From: Bacillus sp. FJAT-27225
Lineage (GTDB): Bacteria > Bacillota > Bacilli > Bacillales > Cytobacillaceae
Direction of reading: 5' to 3'
Length of the DNA: 64,000 bases
NCBI RefSeq assembly: GCF_001685025.1
Contig: NZ_MAYU01000001.1
Span: 405,359-469,358, forward strand
A program made the translations under genes and the position numbers. Positions 18,160-27,595 of this stretch are shown in pieces (positions within the stretch are counted from its first letter, which is position 1; the number at the start of each line of letters is the position of its first letter). Under the pieces are notes generated by a model. The model had not been told where the DNA came from and did no database searches. It worked only from the letters and a program-made list of their open reading frames with translations.

Positions 18160-18588
18160 TTGATACAATTCATGGTCGATGTACCGAATTTTGTTAAAAG
18201 AGAGATTGAAAAAATAGATGAACTCGTATCACCATTTTTGAAAAAGGCTTCTCAATATGCCTTATTTTCGTTCCCTTTAATTATTTTTTCAATTATGAAT
18301 TTGTCCCTTCTTTTATTCTTTTCTCCACAGCAGCAAGACGCTTCAATCCCGATTATCATATATGCAGTAATGGGCGCAATCGGATTGGCACTGTCCAAAG
18401 AGGCAAAAATACAGCGAATGGAGATTCAGACCATTCGTTCCAACTATATGATTGAGAGAATTAAGAAAAGTGAAGCAGCCCCTGAACCTCTAAAAAAACA
18501 CTATATCTCCCTTATAAAGGACCAGCCTATAATGGCCATGCAGCATTTCATTACATTTTTGAAGAAAGAAAACGAGGCGATTCATTAG
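18160..18588 (+). CDS. ywnF: YwnF-like membrane protein
   Basis: A 142-residue protein with two hydrophobic segments (about residues 33-55 and 65-80) and a basic cytoplasmic tail. It resembles B. subtilis YwnF (unknown function), which neighbours the cardiolipin synthase gene ywnE there, as here. TTG start at 18160 with AAAAGGAG seven bases upstream. First gene of the operator-controlled group. Confidence 0.7.
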   Translation: MIQFMVDVPNFVKREIEKIDELVSPFLKKASQYALFSFPLIIFSIMNLSLLLFFSPQQQDASIPIIIYAVMGAIGLALSKEAKIQRMEIQTIRSNYMIERIKKSEAAPEPLKKHYISLIKDQPIMAMQHFITFLKKENEAIH

Positions 18589-18606
18589 ATAGGAGGTGGG
18601 GGTGAG

Positions 18607-19215
18607 TTGCCAAAAGGGACTTTTTTAAACTTGCCCGATGATAAAAAACAAACATTAATTCAGGCAATTAAGCTGGAGTTTTCAAGGGTACCATTGTATA
18701 AAGCTTCGATTACAAATATTATTACATCCGCCAACATTCCCCGCGGCAGCTTTTATCAATACTTCGAAGATAAAGAGGATGCATTTTTCTTTCTGTTAAA
18801 TGAGCATGTAAAAGAAAATAAAGATAAGTTTATATCAATTTTGAGAGAAAATAATGGCGATTTATTTGATACGATGATTGAATTTTACCGCCTGATCCTC
18901 ACTGAAGGAGAGGAAAATCCTCATTTTTTGAAAAATATTTTCTTAAACATGACATATAAAATCGAAAGCACCTATGCTAGTAGCTTTATTGAATTGGATA
19001 AGGACGGAAACTTCACTGAAGCAATTGGATCATTCATCAATACCGCGCATTTAAACATTTCAAATGATAAAGACTTAACTTATATCATGCAAATCATTAT
19101 CGCCGTAACTTTGCGAAACTTTGTTGAAAAATTCGCGCACGACTTATCCATTGATGAAGCGGTGAATCATTATTTGAATGAAATAAAGTTATTGAAAAAT
19201 GGGCTGGAACGGTAA
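18607..19215 (+). CDS. TetR family transcriptional regulator
   Basis: A 202-residue regulator. The N-terminal helix-turn-helix is seen in ASITNIITSANIPRGSFYQY followed by FEDKEDAFFFL, the standard TetR end of the DNA-binding domain. The C-terminal helical ligand domain is not assignable. TTG start after AGGAGGTGGGGGTGAG, 18 bp behind ywnF. Placed between ywnF and cls, it probably represses this group through the palindromes at 18011-18058 and may sense membrane lipids or stress (inference). Confidence 0.85.
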   Translation: MPKGTFLNLPDDKKQTLIQAIKLEFSRVPLYKASITNIITSANIPRGSFYQYFEDKEDAFFFLLNEHVKENKDKFISILRENNGDLFDTMIEFYRLILTEGEENPHFLKNIFLNMTYKIESTYASSFIELDKDGNFTEAIGSFINTAHLNISNDKDLTYIMQIIIAVTLRNFVEKFAHDLSIDEAVNHYLNEIKLLKNGLER

Positions 19216-19285
19216 CTGAGTTTAAGTTGTTATCCGTTTTTATACCGGAATTAACCTCAATGGTGTCTTAGAAAGGATTATCTAT

Positions 19286-20737
19286 ATGGAAGTTACCGAT
19301 TTATCTACACTCATCGTACTTTTCATCATGGTATGCAATATTGTGTTTGCCGGGGTTGTTGTATTTATTGAACGAAGAGACATTGGCTCAACCTGGGCTT
19401 GGCTGATGATTCTCTTTTTTATTCCAATCCTCGGTTTTTTTGTCTATCTTTTTCTCGGACGCCAATTAAAACAAAAAAATTTTTATCGATTGTCTTCGGA
19501 AGAAAAGGGTTATCTTCAATCAGAGGTCGATGAGCAACTGAGGGAACTAACGAGAAGTGAATGGAATCATCACGATACCCTAAAAAAACACGTCGATTTA
19601 CTGAAGATGAATCTCAAATCTTCAAATGCATTACTCACATTTGGGAATGATTTGGAGATCTTTAGCAATGGCCATGGCAAATTCGAATCTTTATTTAAAG
19701 ACATTGGAAATGCGAAAAAAGAGATTCATCTCCAATATTACATTATTCAACCAGATTCCCTTGGCAAAAAACTGAGGGATGAGCTTACCAAAAAGGCAAA
19801 GGAAGGGGTAAAAGTACGTATTCTCTACGATGAAATAGGTTCAAAAAAGATTTCCCGTTCATTCTTTAACGAGCTTATTTCATTCGGCGGGGAAGTGGAG
19901 GTATTCTTTCCCTCTATTTTAAAAATAATCAATTTCCGTATTAATAATCGGAATCACCGGAAACTTTGTATCATTGATAACAGAATCGCTTATATCGGCG
20001 GGTTTAATGTAGGAAATGAGTATCTCGGGCTTGTTAAAAAGTTTGGCTATTGGCGTGACACACATTTAAGAATTGTAGGCGATGCAGTTAACCAGATTCA
20101 AGGGAGATTCATTCTTGATTGGAATTATACGGCGAAAAATAAGCTCAATTTTAAGCGATTTTTATTACAAAAAGAAAATGATGATACGAATATTCCGATT
20201 CAAATAATAGCAAGCGGACCGAACTCCGGAACAGAACATATCAAAAACATGTTTATAAAACTGATCATGTCTGCAAAACGAAGCGTCTACATCCAAACAC
20301 CTTATTTTGTTCCTGATACAAGCTTTATGGATGCTTGTAAAATTGCATTATTATCTGGGGTTGATGTGAGGATTATGTTTCCGAATAAGCCAGATCATCC
20401 ATTTGTTAAATGGGCTTCCGGATATTATTCAGGTGAACTTTTGAAATATGGAGCCAAAATACTCCTGTATGACAAAGGATTCTTGCACGCAAAGACGATT
20501 GTTGTGGATCAGGAAGTTGCTACGGTGGGAACTGCTAATATAGACACACGGAGCTTTCATTTGAATTTCGAAGTGAATGCCGTTGTGTATGATAAAAGAA
20601 CAGCACAGCAACTTGCCCAACTGTTCTTCCAGGATAGCGAAAACAGTTCAGAGCTAACGATGGACGTATTTGAAAGGCGTTCTTTTTTTGTCAGACTGAA
20701 AGAAGCCATTTCCCGTCTTTTATCTCCTATTCTTTGA
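19286..20737 (+). CDS. cls: Cardiolipin synthase
   Basis: A 483-residue phospholipase D-family enzyme with two N-terminal membrane segments (about residues 5-27 and 35-57). Two HKD motifs are intact: HRKLCIIDNRIAYIGG from about residue 224 and HAKTIVVDQEVATVGTANID from about residue 401. It condenses two phosphatidylglycerol molecules to cardiolipin and glycerol at the membrane. Third gene of the ywnF-tetR-cls group. Best related to the B. subtilis ClsA/YwnE type. Confidence 0.92.
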   Translation: MEVTDLSTLIVLFIMVCNIVFAGVVVFIERRDIGSTWAWLMILFFIPILGFFVYLFLGRQLKQKNFYRLSSEEKGYLQSEVDEQLRELTRSEWNHHDTLKKHVDLLKMNLKSSNALLTFGNDLEIFSNGHGKFESLFKDIGNAKKEIHLQYYIIQPDSLGKKLRDELTKKAKEGVKVRILYDEIGSKKISRSFFNELISFGGEVEVFFPSILKIINFRINNRNHRKLCIIDNRIAYIGGFNVGNEYLGLVKKFGYWRDTHLRIVGDAVNQIQGRFILDWNYTAKNKLNFKRFLLQKENDDTNIPIQIIASGPNSGTEHIKNMFIKLIMSAKRSVYIQTPYFVPDTSFMDACKIALLSGVDVRIMFPNKPDHPFVKWASGYYSGELLKYGAKILLYDKGFLHAKTIVVDQEVATVGTANIDTRSFHLNFEVNAVVYDKRTAQQLAQLFFQDSENSSELTMDVFERRSFFVRLKEAISRLLSPIL

Positions 20738-20849
20738 CTTCAGCGGCTGACATCACAAGGATTGTGTCACTGTTATTGGCACTAATTTTAACCATAACAA
20801 AAAGGAAATGCAGGTAGATTACCAAGGAAGGAAAGAGGGATTTTTGCTA

Positions 20850-21656
20850 ATGAATATACTTGTTACTTTGGATTCTAATTACATAAAGCCCTTGAAAGTT
20901 ATGCTGAAATCACTCTTTCTTAATAACCAGAAAGAATCATTTACAATTTATCTTATGCATTCCAGCCTTCATGAACAGGAGCTGGACGATTTACGACAAT
21001 TTGTTGAAAATCATGCAAATCAATTAAAAGTTATCTATATAGATGATCATTATTTTAAGGATGCACCTACACTTCTTCACTATACGAAAGCTATGTATTA
21101 TCGTTTATTAGCATACAAATTCTTACCTAAAGAGCTGGATCGGATTTTATATCTTGATCCTGATACATTAGTAATCAACCCCGTTAGTGAGTTATATCAT
21201 ACAGATATTAGTGGGTATTTATATGCCGCTGCCTACCACGATAGAATTGCCCTTAAAGAAATCAATAAACTTAGATTAAATGCCTATAATATGGATGCTT
21301 ACTATAATTCCGGGTTACTATTGATGAACTTGACACTTCAGCGAAATTTCATTGATGAGAAAGTAATTTATGAATTTGTTGAAAAGAATCGCTCCAAATT
21401 AATTATGCCTGACCAGGATATTCTCAACGCTCTTTATTCCAACAAAATTAAATGCTTAGATGATAAGTTATACAATTATGATGTAAGATTTTACAACTAT
21501 TACAGAATCATTAGCAATGGCGAATGCGACATGGATTATATCTTCAAGAATACGGTTATTCTTCATTTTTGCGGGAAGAAAAAACCGTGGATGAAGCATT
21601 ATAGCGGCAAATTCCATTCTTTATATAAGCAATATGAAAAATTAGCCTTGAATTAA
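20850..21656 (+). CDS. Glycosyltransferase family 8
   Basis: About 268 residues. Opens MNILVTLDSNYIKPLKVML, the nucleotide-sugar entry of GT8 enzymes. The metal-binding DPD motif lies near residues 103-105 (YLDPDTLVI), then YNSGLLLMNL, LIMPDQDILN and a final HFCGKKKPW. Transfers a hexose from a UDP-sugar to an unknown acceptor, perhaps lipid or wall polymer. An in-frame ATG at 20808 has only an adjacent AAGGAA; the TTG at 20844 is another option. It may be read from the cls operon, 110 bp upstream. Confidence 0.85.
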   Translation: MNILVTLDSNYIKPLKVMLKSLFLNNQKESFTIYLMHSSLHEQELDDLRQFVENHANQLKVIYIDDHYFKDAPTLLHYTKAMYYRLLAYKFLPKELDRILYLDPDTLVINPVSELYHTDISGYLYAAAYHDRIALKEINKLRLNAYNMDAYYNSGLLLMNLTLQRNFIDEKVIYEFVEKNRSKLIMPDQDILNALYSNKIKCLDDKLYNYDVRFYNYYRIISNGECDMDYIFKNTVILHFCGKKKPWMKHYSGKFHSLYKQYEKLALN

Positions 21657-21845
21657 TAAACACATACGATGCCGTTCAGAAAGGAGGTGAAAAGAGGCCT
21701 TGTTACATTCATTTAATGATATATAAAAGATTCAACAATATGAGTTGGAAAGATAAAGAAGTTATAGGAACTCTATTTTTTAGGAATCATATCTCGAATA
21801 TGAGATATTAATTATAAAAAGGAGAGATAAAAGTAAAACATACTA

Positions 21846-22123
21846 AAACATACTGAAGAAGATTTTGTGTTCGGACAAATGATTATATGAGTTTCTTAAC
21901 GAAGCATCGGAAAAATATGGTTCAATTGCAAAATCCAAAGTTGCGATTGGATACTTGAATATTGCAACCGGTAAAAACGATATAATCTGCTTACGATCGG
22001 AATCAGCCGAGTCGAGCTGATTTTGATTATAAAAATTTAATTAATGATAAACACAGCAGTTACAGATTTTTTGAAACAAGACAAATATTTTCTGTTTTGT
22101 CTCACTATCAAGAGTTTACTTAA
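21846..22123 (+). pseudogene. Decayed small gene of unknown family
   Basis: Three pieces in different frames read on as one protein: KHTEEDFVFGQMII, then EFLNEASEKYGSIAKSKVAI, NIATGKNDIICLRSESAES, then ADFDYKNLINDKHSS and YRFFETRQIFSVLSHYQEFT. AAAAGGAG precedes it. AAAACATACT is duplicated in tandem at the would-be N-terminus, which itself breaks the frame, and no ATG/GTG/TTG start remains. I do not recognise the family. The 180 bp before it include a strong AAAGGAGGTGA site with no gene behind it. The rest of the 546-bp gap shows nothing. Confidence 0.5.
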
Positions 22124-22203
22124 CAATTGAGACATGAAACCTCTCTTCAAATTTAACTTCTTATAATATATATTATGGCCCCGGCGTTGAAGAAGATTAT
22201 AAA

Positions 22204-23298
22204 CTAAACTTTCCTTTGTCTATCCCCCTCTATTATAGCTTTGTTTATATCAATGAAATCAGCAGCATATTCTAATAAATCACTTAAATGAATTGAATTC
22301 AGTTTTGCGAAAATTTTAGCTTTCTCCAGTAAGTCACGATTATAAGAAGTTTTGTATAAAATCCTATCACTTTGTTTTTTCTTACCGAATGAAATACCTG
22401 GATTAGCTAAAATATGCTTTATTCCGGTTTCCAGCAAATAATTAGTAAATGTCTTATTTTCCATAGCAATGATATTAAGTCTTTCTAATACAGTGGAACT
22501 TATAGTAGTCCTAAATTTCACTCGTTTAGTTTCAGGATTAATATATGGGTATCGCATCATTTTATCTCTTTTTGAAAGTACACAGTTATCGTCACCATTT
22601 ATATAAATGATTTCAGACAAACTTTTAACACTTTCTTTTCCAGAAACAATAATCCTGTATATAGGAATCTTATTATTACTTTTTACTGTATGAATTTTAG
22701 AGCGCAATCCCCAGGTTTGTAAAACAGATAGTAATCCTTCGGAGAAAAAAATGCTCCCACTCGTTACAGTAACCATATAACCTTGCTGATCCACATGACC
22801 ATCACCGTCAATAACACCACGGACAAAATGAGGCAAATAAGTTGCTGGACAAGATGGGAACTTAATAGTCAATGATTTTCTTGCTGTAACACCCAATTTG
22901 TTTAAATCACTTTTGATAACTTTTGAATTGATGATTAAACTATATAGCTCTTGATTTCTACTTTTGTTCAATGGACCGCTGTAATTCATTAGCTTTTTTA
23001 TTTTTTCTAAAAGATAAGGATCTTTTTGGCTGATTGATACAGATTGATTATTTGGATCAACACATCCATCCGTAACGACTAGGCCCAGTACCCAAGCCAT
23101 TTCATTCGACCATTCCCTAAAGAAACTCTCATTTAATTCGTACTTCCTGTACCCGGTAGGACGCATTGTCACGCCAAGCTTATTTAGAATTAAGGTTACT
23201 CCCCTGTCACTTAGGCCGAATTTTTTAGCGATTTCAGAGGTTTTAACCCCAGACTTATATAAATGGGCGATTTCTTTGTTTCGTTCTTCTCTGGACAT
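22204..23298 (-). CDS. LAGLIDADG endonuclease with N-terminal HTH and C-terminal RHH-like domain
   Basis: A 364-residue protein with three parts. Residues 1-45 are a helix-turn-helix (SGVKTSEIAKKFGLSDRGV). Residues 65-250 form a two-motif LAGLIDADG homing-endonuclease domain: WVLGLVVTDGCV (69-80, acidic D77) and FVRGVIDGDGHV (158-169, acidic D166), so both catalytic aspartates are kept. Residues 259-364 align end to end with the neighbouring 124-residue protein (FRTTISSTVLERL, NYLLETG, YKTSYNRDLLEKAK, LLEYAADFI). No intron or intein is visible, so it is free-standing. It starts 14 bp after its neighbour's stop: one operon. A+T-rich codon use suggests acquisition. Confidence 0.8.
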   Translation of the reverse strand: MSREERNKEIAHLYKSGVKTSEIAKKFGLSDRGVTLILNKLGVTMRPTGYRKYELNESFFREWSNEMAWVLGLVVTDGCVDPNNQSVSISQKDPYLLEKIKKLMNYSGPLNKSRNQELYSLIINSKVIKSDLNKLGVTARKSLTIKFPSCPATYLPHFVRGVIDGDGHVDQQGYMVTVTSGSIFFSEGLLSVLQTWGLRSKIHTVKSNNKIPIYRIIVSGKESVKSLSEIIYINGDDNCVLSKRDKMMRYPYINPETKRVKFRTTISSTVLERLNIIAMENKTFTNYLLETGIKHILANPGISFGKKKQSDRILYKTSYNRDLLEKAKIFAKLNSIHLSDLLEYAADFIDINKAIIEGDRQRKV

Positions 23299-23312
23299 AC
23301 TTTTACCCCCAT

Positions 23313-23687
23313 TTATTTTTCAATTCTGTGCCGGTAATCTTCTTTTTTGGCTTTATCTAAGTTAATATAACCTGCGCTGTACTCCAAAACATCGTTTATG
23401 TATAAGTTATGATTTTTAGCAAAATGTTTTATGCGCTCCAATAATTCTTTGTCGTATGTTGTTTTATATTGAACGCGGTCCTTTGGGCGAGCTTCTTTGT
23501 TAAACGTAATTACCCCTTGGTCTAAAACGGATTCAAGACCAGTCTCAAGCAAATAATTAACATTAGTCTCATGTTCTTTAGCAAGTTGTGATAAGGAATC
23601 TAGAATTTCCTTGCTAATATTAGTCCTAAATTCCACCCTGGAATCATCCACAACTTGAACTAATCTGCCATTTACTTTTTTCCACAC
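23313..23687 (-). CDS. Small protein with two ribbon-helix-helix-like units
   Basis: A 124-residue basic protein. Residues 17-55 (VEFRTNISKEILDSLSQLA, then NYLLETGLESVL) and 71-108 (VQYKTTYDKELLERIKHFA, then NDVLEYSAGYI) each look like an Arc/CopG-type unit: a short strand then two helices. A single chain could thus mimic an RHH dimer and bind DNA (inference). The same double unit forms the C-terminus of the next protein. GTG at 23687 has AAGGAG eight bases upstream; GTG at 23696 is too close. It leads the operon, as an autoregulator would. I do not recognise a named family. Confidence 0.7.
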   Translation of the reverse strand: MWKKVNGRLVQVVDDSRVEFRTNISKEILDSLSQLAKEHETNVNYLLETGLESVLDQGVITFNKEARPKDRVQYKTTYDKELLERIKHFAKNHNLYINDVLEYSAGYINLDKAKKEDYRHRIEK

Positions 23688-23717
23688 ATTGACCACTCCT
23701 TATTTCTTTGAATATAT

Positions 23718-23747
23718 ATTATACAATTAAAAACGAACGCTTGTTCC
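23718..23747 (-). promoter_or_regulatory. Promoter and LexA-like box of the RHH-endonuclease operon
   Basis: On the minus strand GGAACAAGCGTTCG (23734-23747) matches CGAAC-N4-GTTCG at nine of ten fixed positions. It overlaps the -35 area of a TATAAT -10 (23718-23723) that is about 30 bases before the RHH gene. gnd, on the other side, begins about 200 bp away and has its own TATACT region. DNA-damage induction of the operon is inferred. Confidence 0.55.
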
Positions 23748-23946
23748 TAACTATATTATAATTCTTTCCACAAAAAAGGACAAGAATCTAACCATCTCGA
23801 TTACGAAATTCCCCCGCTCTCTTCCCCCCTCTCCTACCCCGAGTGCAAATAGATTACATCTGAGCAAATTTTGGTATACTATGATATAGCATGCCTTCTT
23901 AGCTTAAGAACGCAATGAATTTAAGGTTGGAAAGGAAGTAACAAAC

Positions 23947-25356
23947 ATGACCAAGCAACAAATTGGCGTAATCGGCCTGGCTGTAATGGGTAAGAACCTT
24001 GCCTGGAATATGGAAAGCAAGGGCTACCGCGTCGCCGTGTATAACCGTTCCTCCCAGAAAACGGATGAAATGAAAAAAGAATCTGAAGGAAAAAACATTT
24101 TCCCTGCCTACTCCCTTGAGGAATTCGTCAATTCCCTTGAAAAGCCAAGAAAAATCATGTTGATGGTAAAAGCAGGAGCTCCAACTGATGCAACCATTGA
24201 ACAATTAAAGCCGCTCCTTGATAAAGGCGATATTATTATCGATGGCGGGAACACCTACTTTGCCGATACACAAAGGCGAAACAAAGAACTTAGCGAACTC
24301 GGGTTCCATTTTATCGGAACTGGTGTTTCCGGTGGCGAAGAAGGCGCGCTTAAGGGCCCTTCCATTATGCCAGGAGGCCAAAAAGAAGCCTATGACCTTG
24401 TCGCACCAATCTTCAAAGACATTTCCGCAAAAGTGAACGGCGACCCTTGTACTACCTACATCGGCCCGGATGGCGCCGGACATTATGTTAAAATGGTCCA
24501 CAACGGCATTGAGTACGGTGACATGCAGCTTATTTCAGAAGCCTACTTCCTGCTTAAACATGTTCTTGGCCTTAGCGCACAAGAGTTGCATGAAGTATTC
24601 TCAGAGTGGAACAAAGGTGAACTTGACAGCTACCTTATTGAAATTACAGCGGATATCTTTACAAAAATCGATGAAGAAACAGGCAAGCCTCTTGTCGACT
24701 TGATTCTCGATATGGCCGGCCAAAAAGGCACAGGAAAATGGACAAGCCAAAGTGCTCTCGACCTTGGCGTACCGCTTCCGCTTATTACTGAATCAGTATT
24801 TGCCCGGACTATTTCATCCATGAAATCCGAACGTGTTGAAGCAAGTAAAATTTTGAGCGGCCCAGAAGCAAAACCGTTCACTGGTGATCGCGACGCATTT
24901 ATTGAATCGGTTCGCAAAGCTCTATATATGAGCAAAATCTGCTCCTATGCGCAAGGTTTTGCCCAAATGAGAGCCGCATCTGAAGAATATGGATGGGATC
25001 TTCGTTACGGTGATATCGCAATGATTTTCCGCGGCGGCTGTATTATTAGAGCTCAGTTCCTTCAAAAAATCAAAGATGCTTATGACCGCGAGCCTGGCTT
25101 GAAAAATCTCCTTCTTGACCCATACTTTAAGGAAATCGTTGAAAGCTACCAGGGTGGACTAAGGGAGACGATTGCTGCAGCTGTTATGAATGGAATAGCC
25201 GTTCCTTGCTTCTCATCAGCTCTTGCTTACTATGACAGCTACCGGACTGAATCGCTTCCTGCCAACCTTCTTCAGGCCCAGCGTGATTACTTTGGTGCCC
25301 ATACGTATCAGCGCACGGATAAAGAAGGCATCTTCCATACTGAATGGACAAAATAA
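23947..25356 (+). CDS. gnd: 6-phosphogluconate dehydrogenase, decarboxylating
   Basis: A 469-residue enzyme of usual length. The N-terminal Rossmann fold [20 protein letters not shown] is followed by NRS, indicating NADP preference. [16 protein letters not shown] and [19 protein letters not shown] build the substrate site. [12 protein letters not shown] holds the catalytic lysine region ([10 protein letters not shown]). It converts 6-phosphogluconate to ribulose-5-phosphate in the oxidative pentose phosphate pathway. GGAAAGGAAG precedes the ATG. Monocistronic. Confidence 0.97.
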   Translation: MTKQQIGVIGLAVMGKNLAWNMESKGYRVAVYNRSSQKTDEMKKESEGKNIFPAYSLEEFVNSLEKPRKIMLMVKAGAPTDATIEQLKPLLDKGDIIIDGGNTYFADTQRRNKELSELGFHFIGTGVSGGEEGALKGPSIMPGGQKEAYDLVAPIFKDISAKVNGDPCTTYIGPDGAGHYVKMVHNGIEYGDMQLISEAYFLLKHVLGLSAQELHEVFSEWNKGELDSYLIEITADIFTKIDEETGKPLVDLILDMAGQKGTGKWTSQSALDLGVPLPLITESVFARTISSMKSERVEASKILSGPEAKPFTGDRDAFIESVRKALYMSKICSYAQGFAQMRAASEEYGWDLRYGDIAMIFRGGCIIRAQFLQKIKDAYDREPGLKNLLLDPYFKEIVESYQGGLRETIAAAVMNGIAVPCFSSALAYYDSYRTESLPANLLQAQRDYFGAHTYQRTDKEGIFHTEWTK

Positions 25357-25362
25357 ACTACT

Positions 25363-25396
25363 AAAGGGGAACTGCACTGGCAGCTCCCCTTCTTTC
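25363..25396. terminator. Terminator between gnd and the convergent gene
   Basis: AAGGGGA and TCCCCTT halves around an inner GCACTGGCAG; T run on the plus strand and A run on the other side, so probably bidirectional. Confidence 0.75.
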
Positions 25397-26022
25397 TATT
25401 GCTTTTGAGTTATTAAGTACTCCTGGATCGTGGGATTGTCGAGCTCAAAATATGGGCTGGAAACATACTGGATGTCTCCATTCTTCCCTTTGATATAGGT
25501 TGGTTCATCAAAGGAAATAAGCTCCCTGATTGCAAGTTGGGACATACTGGAAAGTACAAATATCTTGTTATGGACAGACTCATTTTTAAATAATCCCCTG
25601 ACCATCACCGCAAATTTTTCCAACAAATCGATAGGCTGAAATTCCGGAAAGTCGATAATTTCAGCAAAAAATTGTTGGGTCCTATTATTATGGAGGCCAA
25701 TCAAAATATAGGGTCTGGTCGTGAAAAACGGTTTAATGATTACCTCGAAATTGCAGTTTTCCCCAACTTCATTTACCTCTCTATCCGGGAAAAATCCGCG
25801 TTCAAATGAAATTGCAAAATTCAATGTGTCAATTTCTTCTTCTGACTCTTCGTCTTCAAGATCATGTAAAAATTCCTCGGCATATTCTTCGTCAACATCA
25901 ACTTCCTGGGCAATTTCACCGTCAAAATAATTGCCGGACAAGTCATTTACAATCATCGGCAGGTAAGGCGTTATCAGCCCAAGAACTTGGTCGTAAAATG
26001 GGAACTTGGTGTTTATAGTCAA
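25396..26022 (-). CDS. Hypothetical protein, acidic
   Basis: A 208-residue protein without signal or membrane segment. It has a very acidic stretch near residues 40-65 (DEEYAEEFLHDLEDEESEEE). I do not recognise a domain. TTG start with GGAGG seven bases upstream. Monocistronic, convergent with gnd. Confidence 0.7.
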   Translation of the reverse strand: MTINTKFPFYDQVLGLITPYLPMIVNDLSGNYFDGEIAQEVDVDEEYAEEFLHDLEDEESEEEIDTLNFAISFERGFFPDREVNEVGENCNFEVIIKPFFTTRPYILIGLHNNRTQQFFAEIIDFPEFQPIDLLEKFAVMVRGLFKNESVHNKIFVLSSMSQLAIRELISFDEPTYIKGKNGDIQYVSSPYFELDNPTIQEYLITQKQ

Positions 26023-26162
26023 GTGGTTTCCTCCCCGCTTTTCTTTCGCTTATTTTGTCAAAACGATGCGAAAAGTGTTGTACATATAATCTACCCAGTT
26101 TGAAGGAAATCACACATTTTTAAAATGCCAAAAAGCCCCCTTTATAAGAGAGCTCTCTTTCA

Positions 26163-27527
26163 TTAATGCCCGTTTGCCTTTTTCCAAACGAAATGGTTCA
26201 TAATAAAGGACGCAACAACAATGGCTGCTACAAATCCTATGCTTACAAAAAAACCATACCGTATGTGGCTTTCGAGCAGTGTACCGCTTACAGCAGCCAG
26301 TATCAAAGCAAGGCCGAGGAAACCGAGAAATTTTCCTACCGCTTTCATTTCGAGTAATTTATAACCAGAAATGATGATAAAAGCCCAATTAAATAAGATA
26401 AGGATGCCTGCAGCTGTTGTGATGTATTCATAAATCGTTCCTGGTAACAACAGCGCTGTAATAATCGAAGCCAGAAGACCAATTGTCGCTAACCCGAGCG
26501 AGGGCAGCGGTACCTTTTTCCATTTGATTTTTTTGGCGAAAATTTTTGGTGCATCATTGCTTTCCGAAAGAGTTACAAGAAGTGTTGTGACCCCAAAGAG
26601 AGAGGCGGTCATGGTGGAAAAGCCGGCCATAATAATCGCAGCATTGAAAACATGTGGGAAAAACGGCATATGAATATGCTCCAGCGCTGTTACAAATGGG
26701 CTTTCCTTGTCAGTGAATTCCTCATGTCCTGCCATAATAACAGCCAAACCGAGTGAGAGAACATAGATCACAACAAGCAGGATCAGCATAATTAATCCAG
26801 CCTTTGGTGCATCTTCCATTTTTTTGAGCCTAGTTGCCATCAGTCCAATAACCTCAATGCCGCCATAGGCATAATAGGCATAAATTAATGAGGACCAAAA
26901 CCCGGTAAAACCATCCGGAAATAGTTGGTTCATGGAACGAGGCAAACCGGGATAAGTAACGTCGGCATGGAATACACCGAAAAAAGCCAGGCCAGCCAGG
27001 ATGATGAACATAACAATCGCCGCAGTTTTTATAATTGCAAGCAGATTCTCAACCTTATCAAACCCTTTATTTCCAGTAATGACAACAAGGATGGAAAGGA
27101 TTGCATAGCCCGCTGCAAAAAGCCATAGTGGGATGTTTGGAAACCAAAATTGAGACAATATTGATAAGGCCGTTAATTGGCTCCCCATGATGAGTATGTT
27201 CGAACACCAGTAATTCCAGCCGCAGCTGAAACCAGCCCATTGGCCATAAGCTTTTCCCGCGTAGTAACAGAATGACCCTTCCTGAGGGTCCTGTGCTGTC
27301 ATTTTTGCAAGCAAGTTATAAACGATATAGGTTCCAAAGGCTGCTAGAATGAACGAGAGTACGATAGAAGGCCCTGTTGTTTTAATTCCAATTGCCGAGC
27401 CAAGGAAAAAGCCGGTGCCGATTGTGCACCCAACCCCAATCATCGACAATTGCCACCATTTTAAATCTCCCTTTCCTGATGTCCTGCCCTTTTTTCCCTG
27501 ATTGTCTGAAGGGATATAAAAATCCAT
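26163..27527 (-). CDS. Amino acid permease (APC superfamily)
   Basis: A 454-residue protein with about 12 membrane segments. The APC substrate loop is seen in MIGVGCTIGTGFFLGSAIGI near residue 30, and later EGSFCYYAGKAYGQWAGFSCGWNYW and ALIYAYYAYGGIEVIGLMA-like motifs. Closest by memory to the AAT subfamily of Bacillus; substrate not predictable. AGGAGG precedes the ATG. A 14-bp palindrome AAGAGAGCTCTCTT lies next to its stop. Confidence 0.85.
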   Translation of the reverse strand: MDFYIPSDNQGKKGRTSGKGDLKWWQLSMIGVGCTIGTGFFLGSAIGIKTTGPSIVLSFILAAFGTYIVYNLLAKMTAQDPQEGSFCYYAGKAYGQWAGFSCGWNYWCSNILIMGSQLTALSILSQFWFPNIPLWLFAAGYAILSILVVITGNKGFDKVENLLAIIKTAAIVMFIILAGLAFFGVFHADVTYPGLPRSMNQLFPDGFTGFWSSLIYAYYAYGGIEVIGLMATRLKKMEDAPKAGLIMLILLVVIYVLSLGLAVIMAGHEEFTDKESPFVTALEHIHMPFFPHVFNAAIIMAGFSTMTASLFGVTTLLVTLSESNDAPKIFAKKIKWKKVPLPSLGLATIGLLASIITALLLPGTIYEYITTAAGILILFNWAFIIISGYKLLEMKAVGKFLGFLGLALILAAVSGTLLESHIRYGFFVSIGFVAAIVVASFIMNHFVWKKANGH

Positions 27528-27595
27528 GGCTCAGCCTCCTATAGGTTTATGGCTCTCTTTAGGCGCAGTCATGTATAATTCCCAGGAAAAGCTTA

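Noticed and set aside
22204..23298. Intein or group I intron carrying the LAGLIDADG domain
   Set aside because: No splicing motifs or interrupted host gene are seen; HTH and RHH-like domains flank the nuclease instead of extein sequence.
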